From: Symbiodinium sp. CCMP2592
Taxonomy: Eukaryota > Sar > Dinophyceae > Suessiales > Symbiodiniaceae
Assembly: GCA_905221615.1 (NCBI GenBank)
Contig: CAJNDT010006008.1
Location: 224,001-288,000 of the forward strand
Reading direction: 5' to 3'
Length of the DNA: 64,000 bases
The translations under genes and the position numbers were made by a program. Shown here piece after piece: positions 35,721 to 46,704 of this stretch. The notes beneath the pieces are model-generated. The model made no database searches and was not told the origin of the DNA. It worked only from the letters and a program-made list of their open reading frames with translations. Each line of letters starts with the position of its first letter. Position 1 is the stretch's first letter.

Positions 35721-37183
35721 TGAGTTTCTGACTGGGCCTTGCTGCATGCACCGCCGTCTCTGCCGCAGCCCTGCGCCCCGCAAAGGCATGCCGTGGGCCC
35801 TAAGCCTTAAGCTAGAAACACGACCATCTCTGAGCCCTCAACCCTAAACCCTCAACCCTAAACCCTAAACCCGAACTCTAAACCCTACACCCTGAACCCT
35901 ACACTCTAATTCCTGAACCCTACAACCTTGAGCCTTAAACCCCGAGCCCCAAGCCTTGAACCTTGTCTCCAAACCCAGAGCTCGACATCTGAAGCCCAAG
36001 TGTTATATGTGCGGTTATAAGTCCCCTAGTAAGGGTATAATAAGTAAAGTTACCGTACTTATAAGCCCACTTCTAACTACCCATGAAGTATATAAGATAT
36101 ATATATATATATATATATACATATGTGTCCATGTCTATGTAGATATGCATATTTAACAACAACTTATACATACGTATATATATATATATATATACATATA
36201 CGCATGTATACAGATATGCATACATGTATACATATACATAGATAGATATACGCACACACGTCAAACATGCACAGATCTGTACGGATGCTTAGCTCGAACC
36301 CCCAAACTCTGGAACCCCAATCGCTGCGAAGCCGCGGTAGATCTCGATCTAAAAAAAAAGCGTAGTAGAAGCCGCTGAACCGCCCAGCCATGCTTGTCCC
36401 AAGCCGCGTTCCCGGCGTGCCAGTGGCTGCCGCCACCGGCCGCACCCGAATGCGTCCGAAGTGCCCTGAGGCTTTTGGTTTCGGGTCGAGAGCTTGTAAG
36501 TGAGGCCTCTGGTTTGGATTTAGGGCAGAAAAGCTTAGGATTCAAGAGTCTAGGGATTTTGAATCTCTGAGCTTCATTAGCAGCCTCTGGGTTTTTTGGC
36601 AGGGCGAGATCCATCTTGGGGATGTCTCTTGAAGGGAAGTTTTAGTCAGCCCCCCTGCACTTTAAACTTACCGCGACCTGCGAGCTTTTTCGGGGTCCTA
36701 ACAGACACTGAAAAATGTACGGGGACTCCACCAGGCGCAAGCAGGTGCTAGTTACTCGGTCAAGGTGGCAGCAATCGTAACAGCAACTCTAAGGACGGAA
36801 CTTCACGAAACGTGCCAAGACATTGACGACCCTAAACCCGAGAGCCTTAACCCTCAGGCCTTAACCCTTCAACATCAGCCCTATTGCTTTTTTGCTTGCT
36901 CAGCGCTGGGCACCTTGAAGCCGTCAAGTACTAACCCGAGAGTTCCTAAACAGATGTAGAAGGATCTAGGAGGCTCAGGGTTTCGGGGTTGGGTTTAGGT
37001 AGGAGTTTAGGGTACAGGCCCTTGACCCAATCCCTATAGACTCTACTCTACAGCACCCCGAGCCTATCTCCTGAGCCTTATCAGGCCGTGAACACGAAAT
37101 CAGCACCGTTTGAAAAGATACATCCCTTTCTCACAGACTGTAGGGCTTGGATGCCAATCTGCCTCCTGAGTTGTTGATAAGAG

Positions 37184-37274
37184 TGTTAAGGCACTTTAAG
37201 TTACCTTCACAAGCGCAACATGGCTGTTGGTCTTGATTTGTGTCCACTTCTGGTAACTTAAGCACTGCCTCAAC
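37184..37274. mobile_element. Short inverted-repeat element
   Basis: GTTAAGGCACTTTAAGTTAC at the left and GGTAACTTAAGCACTGCCTC at the right are imperfect reverse complements around a ~45-bp loop. Confidence 0.5.
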
Positions 37275-37449
37275 TCCAACAAATTCGTATAAGCACCTCT
37301 CAAGACCCTTTTAGCTCCCTAAACCCTCAATCCTAAACATCCCCTAAAACCCTACACCCTAAGCCTGTTTCAGGTGCCCCTGGCCACCAGCCTGCCCGAT
37401 CGCCGCCTGAGTCTCGCTTTCGTGGCCTGTGCCGCCGCGAGCAGAGAGC

Positions 37450-37660
37450 GAGGAGCTGAATCAGGTTGTTTAAGTTTAGTTTAGGGAGTTTAGGGTTGAG
37501 GGTTGGGGGAGTTTAAGGTTTAGGGAGTTTAGGGTTTAGGGAGTTGAGGGTTGAGGGAGTTTAGGTTTTAGGGAGTTTAGGGTTTAGGGCTGAAGGAGCT
37601 CAGGGTTTAGGGAGATGAGGGTTTGGTGAGTTAGGGTTTAGGGTTGAGCGCGTTTAGGGT
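37450..37660. repeat. Degenerate TTTAGGGAG array
   Basis: Repeated GGGAGTTTAGGGTTTAGGGA and GGGTTGAGGG words over ~200 bp: a 9-16-bp derivative of the TTTAGGG motif. Confidence 0.75.
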
Positions 37661-38356
37661 GTTGGGGAGACTTGAGAAAGGGTTGTAGGGGTTTTAACAG
37701 CTTTAAAGGGGTTTTCTGTGGGGGTTGGGGCTTTGCAGGCTTCGGATTTCGGGCTTTTGGGGGGCAAGGGGCTTGGGGCGCAGGGGTGTCTTTTGGTGAA
37801 CTGCAGCTGTGTGGGTTTTGGAGGGGCTTGTTTAAGTTGTGCTTAGTACGTGAAGTGGGCGTTTGGGGGATTTCATATGGGTGTCGGAAAATTCAACAAT
37901 GGGGTCCCCTCCCAGTCCTCCATCTGGAAATCATTGGAAAACATACCCCGCAACCCTATTGCGATGAAAAAGGCCTCTATGAGATCAAGGCTTTGGTTTT
38001 GCGGGATTTGTGCATGAAGGATTTCGGGTGAGTTCCCTATACAATGACAGCCGCCCCCAATATCCAAACTACACTGCGGTTACTGCTGCAGTGTCTAAGC
38101 GGAATTCACCACAGAACCGTCATAAAAAGGTTTTGCCCCAACCCTCCAGACTTTCAAAGCGCTCATTACTGCATTTTGAGGCCCTACCAACCCGAAATCC
38201 TAAACCCGAAAGCCCTAAACCCCTGAGCCGTGACTTAACCCCCTACTGTACAGGGCTCGGATGACTGAGTCCAGCCACATGAGGAGGTGTCGACAGCCGA
38301 CAGGCTGCTGCAGACTTTGGGCGGAAGTGGCTGGGCTTTCAATGGATGGGTATCTT

Positions 38357-38444
38357 TCCAAAAAGTAGATCCCTGTAATGGGGGGGTTCCTAAAAAGTAT
38401 CCTTAGTAGTTTTGGGCCCCAAATTAAGGGATCTACTTTCTGGA
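38357..38444. mobile_element. Short inverted-repeat element
   Basis: TCCAAAAAGTAGATCCCT at the left and AGGGATCTACTTTCTGGA at the right, separated by about 50 bp. Confidence 0.6.
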
Positions 38445-38933
38445 TCCTCCCGGGGGTCTGGGTAAAAGGGTTTGAGAATTTTGGGCTGCAGGAGTTTAAC
38501 TTGGAGTTTGGTGCTTGGGAGTGTCGGGCTTTTGAGTTCAGGGTTTGCAGAGATCGCCGTGGGATGCCCTGTGCTGTACACACGTTCACGGGGGAACGTT
38601 ATATAGATTTTGGGTATGTGCTACAGAACTCAGATACTATAGCTGTATAGCTTAGAGTCTGGGGGCAAGGTTGAAACTTCAGCTAGGTAGGCCTTTGGGA
38701 TATTTTATATTGTCCCTTATTGCGCCTACTAGGACCCTATTTACGAATATTTTTCAGAGGCTTCAAAGGGCCAACCTAGCCAGCATCCCTTCAATTGCAA
38801 GGATGGCTCTGGAGGAGCTAGAAGCTCTGGCGTTGGAGCTGCAGGCTCTGCGAAAGCAGCACCTGGGCTTAGGTGGAAGCCGAGGGAAAGCCTGTGGCTC
38901 GCCATGTTTCTTTTGTTTCCCGTGAAGTTTTAC

Positions 38934-39037
38934 TATTGGGGCCTAAACAATTACCAATACTCTTTGGCGGGTTCCTTATTATAACTATAGTATAACTGGC
39001 CCCCCAAGCCCTATTCTAATTATTAAGGTTCCTAAAT
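38934..39037. mobile_element. MITE-like element, TATAGGGGCCT family
   Basis: TATTGGGGCCTAAACAATTA at the left; TTATTAAGGTTCCTAAATTA at the right. The centre GGGTTCCTTATTATAACTAT and CCCTATTCTAAT is shared with the family. Confidence 0.75.
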
Positions 39038-39732
39038 TAAACAATAAGTTGTTCAACTGAGTCTGGGGGTTTTGGTTGGGTTTTCTCCCAAGGTTCGAGG
39101 ATGGGCTCCCGCAAGCAAACGCCACGTCCGAGACGGAGGAGAGAGCTCAGTTGAGGGTTCAGAGGGATAAGCGCGCTACGGGTTTGGGGCTTCAGGTTTC
39201 AGGGCTGAGGGATTATGGCTACGTCAGTGTGGGGGGTCCGATACCGATTTTTGTTCTTGGATTGTGTGCCTTGCCCATGAATCATTGGGAACCCTACCCA
39301 AAAGCAATGGTTTCGTTTGCTTCCTCAAGAAGTGCTTTGCAGCCCCAAACCCCAAGCCCTGAAACCCTACAGCCTAAGCTTCATATCCTTAAAGGTACCC
39401 TCAACCCCAAATCCTTAAAGAACCCCTCAGGAAGCCATTGAAGGCCTCCAGCCCCCCAAAACAGACACTCTTTTCAAGAAACCAACTCATTAGTTAAAGG
39501 ACCCCTTAATTCCCAAACCATTACTTAGGTATCGATGTGGGATAGTTTTTCTTTCCCTTGTCGTTGAATATGGGGTCCTACTTGTATATTAATTTTCCAC
39601 AGGCGTTGTAGCCCCAATGCGTGAACTCAATTGGGTTCTCTTTTTGATGCTCGCAACGGCTCTTTCCCAGTATATTAATTTTGGAGACTGTTGATAACGA
39701 CACCTACTTACAGAACCTCTAGCGGTCACCCT

Positions 39733-39972
39733 CCCATTCTCTCAAGCTCTTCACACACTTTGCCGGAATCGTTTTTTCCGTCCGTCGGTGAAGAGAACGA
39801 TAATTTTGAAGAGTGTGAATGTTTGAAGAGATTGGGGACCGGCAACAAACCTCTTTATGTTCGGCAGTTGTCCATTCTCTTCATGCTTTCACATACTTGC
39901 ACGGTATCGTTCTTTCTGCTTGTGGGCGAAGAGAGCGACATTTTTGAAGAGTGTGAATGTGTGAAGAGAATG
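39733..39972. repeat. Two tandem copies of a ~100-bp hairpin element
   Basis: Each copy starts CATTCTCTTCA (or a variant), runs through a TATCGTT/AATCGTT block, and closes with GAAGAGTGTGAATG then TGAAGAGA. Each copy is therefore an inverted repeat; the pair lies in direct order at about 39733-39835 and 39871-39972. Both fall in one 102-codon open frame (39691-39999), so the encoded peptide is internally duplicated (SVGEENDNFEECECLKR / LVGEESDIFEECECVKR). Gene status is doubtful. Confidence 0.65.
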
Positions 39973-39994
39973 GAAACCCAGGACATAGAGAACC

Positions 39995-40040
39995 CCTAAA
40001 CCCTAAACCCTAAAACAAAGAAGCCCCAAACCCCTAAACC
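39995..40040. repeat. CCCTAAA words at the contig edge
   Basis: AACCCCTAAACCCTAAACCC followed by degenerate copies run directly into the N run, a likely reason for the assembly break. Confidence 0.8.
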
Positions 40041-40140
40041 NNNNNNNNNNNNNNNNNNNNNNNNNNNNNNNNNNNNNNNNNNNNNNNNNNNNNNNNNNNN
40101 NNNNNNNNNNNNNNNNNNNNNNNNNNNNNNNNNNNNNNNN
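40041..40140. other. Assembly gap (100 N)
   Basis: Exactly 100 undetermined bases, the usual placeholder for a scaffold join of unknown length. Sequence character changes completely across it. Confidence 0.99.
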
Positions 40141-40141
40141 C

Positions 40142-40270
40142 CTTGCCTTTGTTCGAGAAGATGTGGAGCAAGACCTGAGGCGGGGCCTGCGAGTGTTGGC
40201 CTGTGCCAGTGGTCATGTCATTCAGCACTTTCAGTGTCATTTTGCTCAGTCAATCAATGAAGGCCGTTAG
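40142..40270 (+). CDS. Possible C-terminal exon cut by the gap
   Basis: Directly after the gap the + strand is open for 42 codons (LAFVREDVEQDLRRGLRVLA and onward to INEGR) and ends in TAG at 40268-40270. The composition is protein-like, with an amphipathic charged stretch. The upstream part would lie in the gap. I do not recognise the product, and the open length is short enough to be chance. Confidence 0.3.
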   Translation, partial: LAFVREDVEQDLRRGLRVLACASGHVIQHFQCHFAQSINEGR

Positions 40271-40512
40271 CAGAGTCAGCAAAACCTGCTCGCAGAACGA
40301 CGACAACACAGGAAGTTGCTCAGAACAACCACATCGGGTCAACTGTTAAATCTCATTGTATTGCTACTGTGTTCATAGTGCAATGACAGCCAGACAATCA
40401 AAGTTAAGTTCAATGACTAGTCACCAGTCAGTACCTTAGTCGTCGTATTACAGTAGTGTCAGTTTCGAGAAGTTCAGATAATAAGAAATCATTGCTTTAC
40501 AGAGCCAGAGTC

Positions 40513-41158
40513 ATGGCTGGGTTTGCCTGCCGTTTGTGCGGTGCCAGAACGTTTCGGCGCAAGCCGAATAACTACTGTGAAGGCTGCCGCAGTAGTCATC
40601 GCGGGCGACACAAGAAGAAGCCATGCCGTAGACTGCGTCTCAAAGTGTCAGTTGACCAGGAGGGTCATGCCAAGCCTGAGGGCAGTGTCAAATATCAATG
40701 GTCTGGTCCGTCTGCTACAGCAATGACAGAGTCAGCAAAGACACCTTGTGGGAGAACCACATCCCGGGTGCAGAGTGAACCTCGATGTGGGACAGCGTCA
40801 GAGCCTTTGCCAGCACACTCTTCTGAAAGTCAGTGTCATGATGGCGCCTCCTCTGCAGTGTCAGAACACCCAGTAGCGACGACTGGGATTTACCAGACAA
40901 TGCGGTTGAGGCTCGAGAGTCAGATTGCTGAGCTGAAAAGCTTATTCGGTGATGCTGTTGCCTATAGTGTCATCGCTTCAGCAATGTCAATCGTGGAACG
41001 ATTTGAGCGTCATGGACAGCAGCTGCCAGGATGTGTCAGAAGCCTCGTCTCATTCTCGTTTGCCTGTTCCAGTGTCAAAGACGAAGACGAGTGCCGCAAG
41101 AAATATTTGGCAGTGTCAGTCGAAAAAAAGCTCACGACCGTGAAGAACATGAGAGCAG
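40513..41158 (+). CDS. Zinc-ribbon-like hypothetical protein, first exon
   Basis: The ATG at 40513 opens a 215-codon frame. Near the N-terminus are two Cys pairs, CRLC (residues ~6-9) and CEGC (~23-26), in a basic context: a plausible four-Cys zinc ribbon. A strongly basic segment follows (RGRHKKKPCRRLRLK), then a Ser/Thr-rich low-complexity middle and a more structured C-terminal part (IYQTMRLRLESQIAELKSLF). The frame continues to a stop at 41217, but AG|GTGAGTG at 41158/41159 is an excellent splice donor, so I end the exon there. The acceptor was not located. The four-Cys cluster suggests nucleic-acid binding; function unknown. It could be the N-terminal exon of the transposase-like gene that follows. 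Confidence 0.5.
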
Positions 41159-42851
41159 GTGAGTGTCACTGGGCTATGGGGTGCCCTTTTAGTAGACAAG
41201 ATGGACTGCCAGAGTAAGCGTCAAAACAGTCAGTGCTCTGAATGCTGCCATCGTCACGACAGTCATATCAATTTAAGATCAGCCAGCATTTCATTGCCAA
41301 ACATGACCCACTGCTGTGACAGGCCTGTGGTGATCTGCCTGTGGATGAGTGATGAGTCAGCCAGAGCCCCGTCTGACTGCACTAAATTAAATAAGATATA
41401 TAATAATTCAGGAGCCGTTGCTGGTTTCAGGAAATTCAGAGTCTTATCTTGCCCCATTTGGCTGGGTGCCTGCAAGCTTTTGCCAGGTAGCGAGCTGGAG
41501 CACCTGGTGTGGATAGCCCTGTGCTGTTTTTCCCTGTGTAAAACCGAATTGAGAGCCACAGTCCTTTCCTGTTCGCGGCATGTCCCATTCGCCGCTAGTA
41601 GTTAATCTTCCAATAATTCCACTAAGTAGCACTTTGTGCGGCAAGTCCCATTCGCTGCCAGAGCTCACAACTACTAGTTGTCTTTGTTGTCTTCAGCCTC
41701 AAGCCTTAGATTCCAGCAGCAATAACAAATAGAGTCAAACTCAGTGGCATATGTTGGCTTACTTGAGCCCCATGGCAGCATGCATGTACCAATCGAAGCC
41801 TAGCAGGGCATCTATCGCAGGCAAGTGGCAGGTCATGTTCATGTCCCATCCCCTCGGTTCCTCAGATCTTCGAAACAGTCAGTATAAGTATTACCCATGG
41901 TCAAGTGTCAGATCACTGTGTTGTTTTTTGCAAAAACCCAACTCGCACCCAAGTCGCACACTAATATTTTAGTCACAGGTTGTCAGCCTGACCGCACAGT
42001 GCCACTTGCTCAGTCTGTGTGTGGGTGTGCACTGCGAGCGTTGGTGTGCTGCCGCTTGTTTCTATCTACACCCAGTGTCATTGGGCCAGGAGATTTTCGA
42101 CAGCTGAGGGGTTTCTGGTCTTTGAGACTTGACAAGTAGGATTTCAGTGTCAAGCAATTCTGATTCAAATTGTCATTCTTGAGTCCCTTAATAATAATAG
42201 CATGGAGCAGCCAACTGCTTCAGGTGTTGAAGCCCTTTCGCCGGCGGATGCCCAGCGGGTCAGCAGGCCTTCTTGGCACGGTTGCACTGTTGTGATTTAT
42301 AGTCCTCTGCCAGGTTTGCTCCAATTGAATACAAGCGGGGCAGCAGAGACGCCTTAGCAATTTGCTGCTGCGGAGATGTCATAATGAGTAAGTCCTGTCT
42401 CGCGATCCAAAATTCTGCCTTGAACACATTAATGGGAGCCACTTGGCCAAAATACGACAATGAGCCGTCCGCAACAGTAGGTAATTTTGGATCCGTTGAA
42501 GTTATTTGGATTCTCAGTGATTCAGGTCAGTCAAAGTCAACATTCAAAGGATTCTTCAGATAGCACACGGTGTGGGTTGGAAACAGTGTGTCTCCAAGAA
42601 GTGTCAGCAACTGAGCATTTCAGAACAAACAGCAGAGTCAGAGTCATCGCTGCCATGCTGAGACGTGCGCATTGTGCACCCTCCAAACTGCAGAAGTGTT
42701 ACGACAACAAGGTGTTCCCTTCGTCTGGCAAAGTGTCAACTTCCATGGTCAGAACTCGTTCTGCTGCAGCTGCAGAGTCAGCACTTCAAGTTTCCTGCTC
42801 GGACAGACCAAGAGTCAGAAGCTGGCATCTGCACATGGCACCAAGAGAAAG
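41159..42851 (+). other. Probable intron / intergenic stretch, GTCA-rich
   Basis: After the donor at 41159 no convincing coding frame appears for about 1.3 kb. GTCA words are still frequent (for example near 41170, 41260, 41900-42000 and 42140-42170). A frame at 42487-42855 (122 codons, ending MAPRER) may be coding but is unrecognised. Confidence 0.4.
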
Positions 42852-45800
42852 ATGACAGCTTTCAACAACACCAGTGTCAGCGTCCAGACAGAAAGCAATG
42901 GCAAGTGTCATGACGAGTTCGATCAGTCCTGTCCAAGATGTTGGTTCCAGAGATTCAGAGTCAAATGGTGTCAGAGTCACGGCTCTTTTCTGCAGACACG
43001 TGCTGGCAAGAGGGTCAGAGTCACATGGCTCCAAGAAAGACCCAAGAAAATGGGAGGGCCATGGGGTCTCGGATGTGCTGCCTGCGCAGCCCTTCGAGCA
43101 CGCTCTCTCAGTGTCAAGGTCACAGGCAGCAGGAAGAGTCATCGCTGGGATTCCAAATGGGCCAGATATGAGATCCGAGCACTGAGTCAGATGCAAGCGT
43201 CAGCGTTGTACCAGCACTCGCAGTGTCAGATGCACCGACGAGCAGTGCATATGATGCAGTGTCCGGATGAGCCTCTCAGTTGCAGCGTCATGATGCCTCG
43301 AGAGGACGAGGATCGACTGAAGGGTCATGTTCCTGAGTTGGCAGACTGGCTTCGTGCGTGGAGGATGGTGCAGAGCCCAGTGTCATTCTTGAAAGCAGAG
43401 TGTCAGTCCCGGACCGAGTCGTTCATCGGACTTCGCCAGGGTCAGTGCTCGCGAAAAATGTACAAGCAGATGGTTCAGATCATGACAGAAGTCACTCGCA
43501 GGCGAAAGCGAAGTGTCATTCGGTCAGCAAAGTTTATTTCAGTGTAGTTGGATGACAAGGCCCCCTTCAGGGTCATTCGCTTCAGAGCAGTTGCTGGCGA
43601 GAGGAAGTCCTCTGAAGACGAATCCGAAGAGTCACACTGCCCTGTCTTCACCGGCGTCCTTGCAGTTCTCACACACCATGGAAAAGCGTCAGAGACGGAT
43701 TTGCAAGATCTGGAAGAAGACTACAGTGTGAAGGTTTCTGACAGTGTCAAGGTTGGCATTGAGAAGCTTTCCGTGGTGCTTGATGAAGAGTCAGTCGACC
43801 TTGACTTGGTGACACACTTCCTCTCGAGTGTCAGATCCTGCTCGACAGACGGAGCGAAATGTATGAAGAAAAGCATGAGTGTCATGCGAGCAACTTGCCT
43901 GCCGAACCTCCAGATCAGCGTCATAGACCGGGCACATCAGTTCAGACGTGCTGGCTTGCCACTGACAATGGAGAGTCAGTTTGCAGAGTTTTTGCAGCAC
44001 TTCTGCAGAGTCATTCCGAGTTTGCAAAACTCGGAACAGTGGAAGCTCAAGTTCCGAGCGATCCAGGCTGAGTGTCAGCCTAACTCTTCGCACAGTGAGA
44101 GTGTCAAGCGTGCAATCAGCACCCTGAGCTTTGCCACACAGCGTTTCGACAGCTGTGCTAAGCCACAGAGTCAATATGTTCGGCTCCTGGAGCCGATTGC
44201 TCTGCTTCTCGCCTACCAAGCGTCAGATGTCAGGCTTACACCAAATATGCGATGGAGTTGTCAGCAACTCCTTGAGCAAATGACAGCGAAGCACGTCTTG
44301 ACAGCAGGAGTGTCTGCCGACTTCCACTGTGAACTCCTCAGGGTCATTCTGTGACGTTGCCGACCACGACATCAGCAAGTGTCAAGCGGAGAAAGACGAC
44401 TTTGTCCACAGGGTCACAAAGCTTTTCATAGAAGGCCACGTGCTCGCAGATCTTCCAGCTTCAGCAACAGGGTCAGATGAAACCACATGGTCTTTGTTGG
44501 CTGTGCAGAATGCCATGAAAGCGTCAGCTGTAAGCTATTCTGGAAAGCTGCACCATTTGTGGGGACCTTTGTCCAAGAAACAGTGTCAAGATGTCATGCA
44601 GTCGGTTTCCGCTGCTGCTGATGCCTGCATTGCCATAGTCAATGCCGACCACCACACTGGTGACCTGCACATGGTGTTTACAGTCTTCGACTTAGTGTCA
44701 TGGGACAAAGCCAAGCGAGCTTTGGATCGTGGAGAGTCAGATACGTGGCAGCAACTTCTGCAGATGGCTCGCATTCGCTTGAAAAAGCTGTACCTTGGAT
44801 CGGCTTAGTCCGTTTTTTGTGTCATCCAAAACTTTGATTATTAAAGCTTACAGTCATGAGTTATTCTTGATGCGCTGGATTCCAGATTCAGGTCAAGAGC
44901 TGTCAATGTCAGCAGTTCAGATGCTTTTCAGCAGTTCGAAGGAGTCATGTCAGAGTTGGTGTCAGATCCTAGCACAGTGTCAAAAGCAGCGAAACAGCAC
45001 GACAACAGACCTGCCTGGGCCAGGGTCCTTGGGATTGGCACTGCACTGCAAGGCAGTCGTCATTTGACATTGTCAGATGCACTCCCTCAGATAGTGTCAT
45101 TTTACCTGTCCATCTTGGACGGGGAATGTTGTGTGGAGAGAGATTTGAGTCTGCTGCGCAATTTCCTGCAAGTGTCAAAGGGTCCACTTGACTTGGATGG
45201 CATTACTGTGTCAGACCTGCTTGAACTTCGATTGGATGGGCCCAAGGAAGAGTCAGAGGTGGCCACCCCCATTCATGTCCCTGGGTACAGTGTGAACGAA
45301 GCCGATGTGTCAGAGTCAAAGACCTTGTCGTTCACACAGTTTACACGCGATTGTGCTGACCTGTGGCTTCAGCGTCATGGCAGGCGCGTTCGAAGCTACA
45401 AGCAGAGAGCTGACAAGGGCACTGTCAGAGTCAAGAAGAAAGGGACCTTCGCTGCACTGCAGCAGAGTCAGAGAGCAGGAATCCGAACTTTAGTGTCGGG
45501 CAAGGCCCCTGAACAAACATTTTTCGGGTTCAGTGTCAAGGAAGTGCACCGGAAGGAGTGTCACAAGATGGAAAAAACCCCAAGTGGAACAAGGCATTGC
45601 AGGACTTCCACAGAGTCACTGTCCTCCGAGAGCAGAACAGCCAGGTGGAGCGTCAGAGAAATATGCTCAGAATCAAGCCAAGTCTTCCACCGCTACGGAG
45701 AGGCAGTGTCATGAAGCAATATTCTGGACAGTTTCATGTTACAGTGCCACAGTTTGGAGACAACGATTTGGTTCTGGACTTGACCAAAGACGGTGTCAGT

Positions 45801-45947
45801 GACATTCCCTCCATCGTCACATACAAGCGTCCTCGAGAATTGGCCAAGGTCGACTTTTCAGAGGTCAGGAAGGCAAATCTTCTTGTGGTCGATGACAGTG
45901 TCAAAATGGAACAGCTCCGTTCATCGAATCTCGATTGTGAGGCTTAA
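42852..45947 (+). pseudogene. Decayed hAT-like transposase-type gene (dinoflagellate multi-copy family)
   Basis: Collinear fragments make up one protein family that I recall as highly multi-copy in dinoflagellates. The N-terminal zinc finger has CAAC (Cys-x2-Cys) followed by HSQCQMH (His-x5-His) with WARYEIRALSQMQASALYQH between, like TTF/BED fingers of hAT transposases. Next come LDDKAPFRVIRFR, the STDGAK and DRAHQFRRA blocks, and near the C-terminus GECCVERDLSLLRNFL, similar to the hAT C-terminal ER motif. Breaks: TAG at 43545-43547 inside the conserved block just before LDDKAP; a frame change near 44335-44350 between ELLRVI and CDVADHD; a probable 102-bp GT-AG intron (44790-44891); and a frame change at the A6 run 45572-45577, after which KNPKWNKALQDFHR restores the family text. 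The last frame ends at 45947. Domain identity is moderately sure; transposase activity is unlikely. Confidence 0.55.
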
Positions 45948-46207
45948 TGACCAGTATCGGATTTGTTTGTTGAGATGGGTTATTTAATTAATAATAATTG
46001 CTACAGTTTACAGAGTGTCAGAGAATACTAAGTTTAATTTAATGTGTGTCACTTTAATATTATTCAATACACAGTCAATATTTAAGTGTGTTGGCCCGGG
46101 CTTGATCATTTTCCCAAAACGATTGATTCATGTAGTCAGGTCTGAGACTAAGACCAACACTTGATAAGTGCAACAACCTTCCAAATACCTCAAGGCTTGG
46201 CAGTGTC
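45948..46207 (+). other. AT-rich spacer
   Basis: AT-rich (TTAATTAATAATAATT and similar), few GTCA words, no open frame. Probably the 3' flank of the preceding gene and the 5' flank of the next. Confidence 0.5.
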
Positions 46208-46604
46208 ATGGCCTATCTGACTCTGGTGGCATATGGTGGTGGCTTGATCGGGAAGAAAGACTGGCAGAGTCAGTCCAGGATGGAAAGTATCAGACACTAC
46301 AAGCCCGCAGCATTCACTGGAGAGTCAATAATATTTTGTCTAACCCCAGTGTTTCAGCACAACTACCCGAGTGTCAGCAGAGTCATGAAACACATTTGCC
46401 AAAATCGTGAATCTGTTTGGACACTCAGTTGTCAGGCTTCAGAAGCCCGCTTTGAGATAAGTGACTTAAAGTCACTACACACTGCAATGGCAGCAGTCAG
46501 GCGTTTGTGCCCAAGGCGACAGGTGCCTGGAAAGAAAGGCAATGCTTGGCACTTTGGAGTGTCAGCTCCAGTAGCCAAGAAGCCAAAAACAAGGGTCAAG
46601 AAGG
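46208..46604 (+). CDS. Hypothetical exon, basic C-terminus
   Basis: The ATG at 46208 starts a 133-codon frame (MAYLTLVAYGGGLIGKKDWQ ...) ending in a Lys/Arg-rich tail (VAKKPKTRVKKG). AAGG|GTTAGTGTC at 46604/46605 is a possible splice donor just before the stop at 46607-46609, so this may be an internal or first exon of the larger gene downstream. No recognised domain. Confidence 0.45.
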
Positions 46605-46704
46605 GTTAGTGTCAGTGTCAATCCTACCTAGAAGAGACGAATAGTACGAGCCTTCTCTACTAGTGTTTGTTAGACACTAACCTTTCTGAGTTTCCTTCAC
46701 TCAG

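Larger units (their letters stand above)
29565..40020. other. Non-coding DNA with telomere-like patches and short mobile elements
   Basis: No gene can be supported. The stretch contains (TA)n tracts at 29668-29735 and 36085-36210, telomere-like patches (30700-30770, 35830-35950, 37450-37660), a 21-24-bp duplication (TTGCCACACTAGATGTACAC at about 31291 and 31312), and several inverted-repeat elements. Word-free stretches (32790-33560, 33770-34140, 34930-35560) carry only short, unrecognised frames. Confidence 0.55.

Noticed and set aside
43545-43547. Alternative genetic code (TAG as sense)
   Set aside because: Other genes in the region end cleanly at stops including TAG, and the same gene has two frameshifts, so inactivation or sequence error is simpler.
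44335-44350. GTCA as a 4-nt inserted spacer removed from RNA
   Set aside because: Removing one GTCA here would restore the frame, but elsewhere the word lies inside conserved codons (for example in RVIRF), and long frames contain dozens of copies without frame loss. It is part of the coding sequence.
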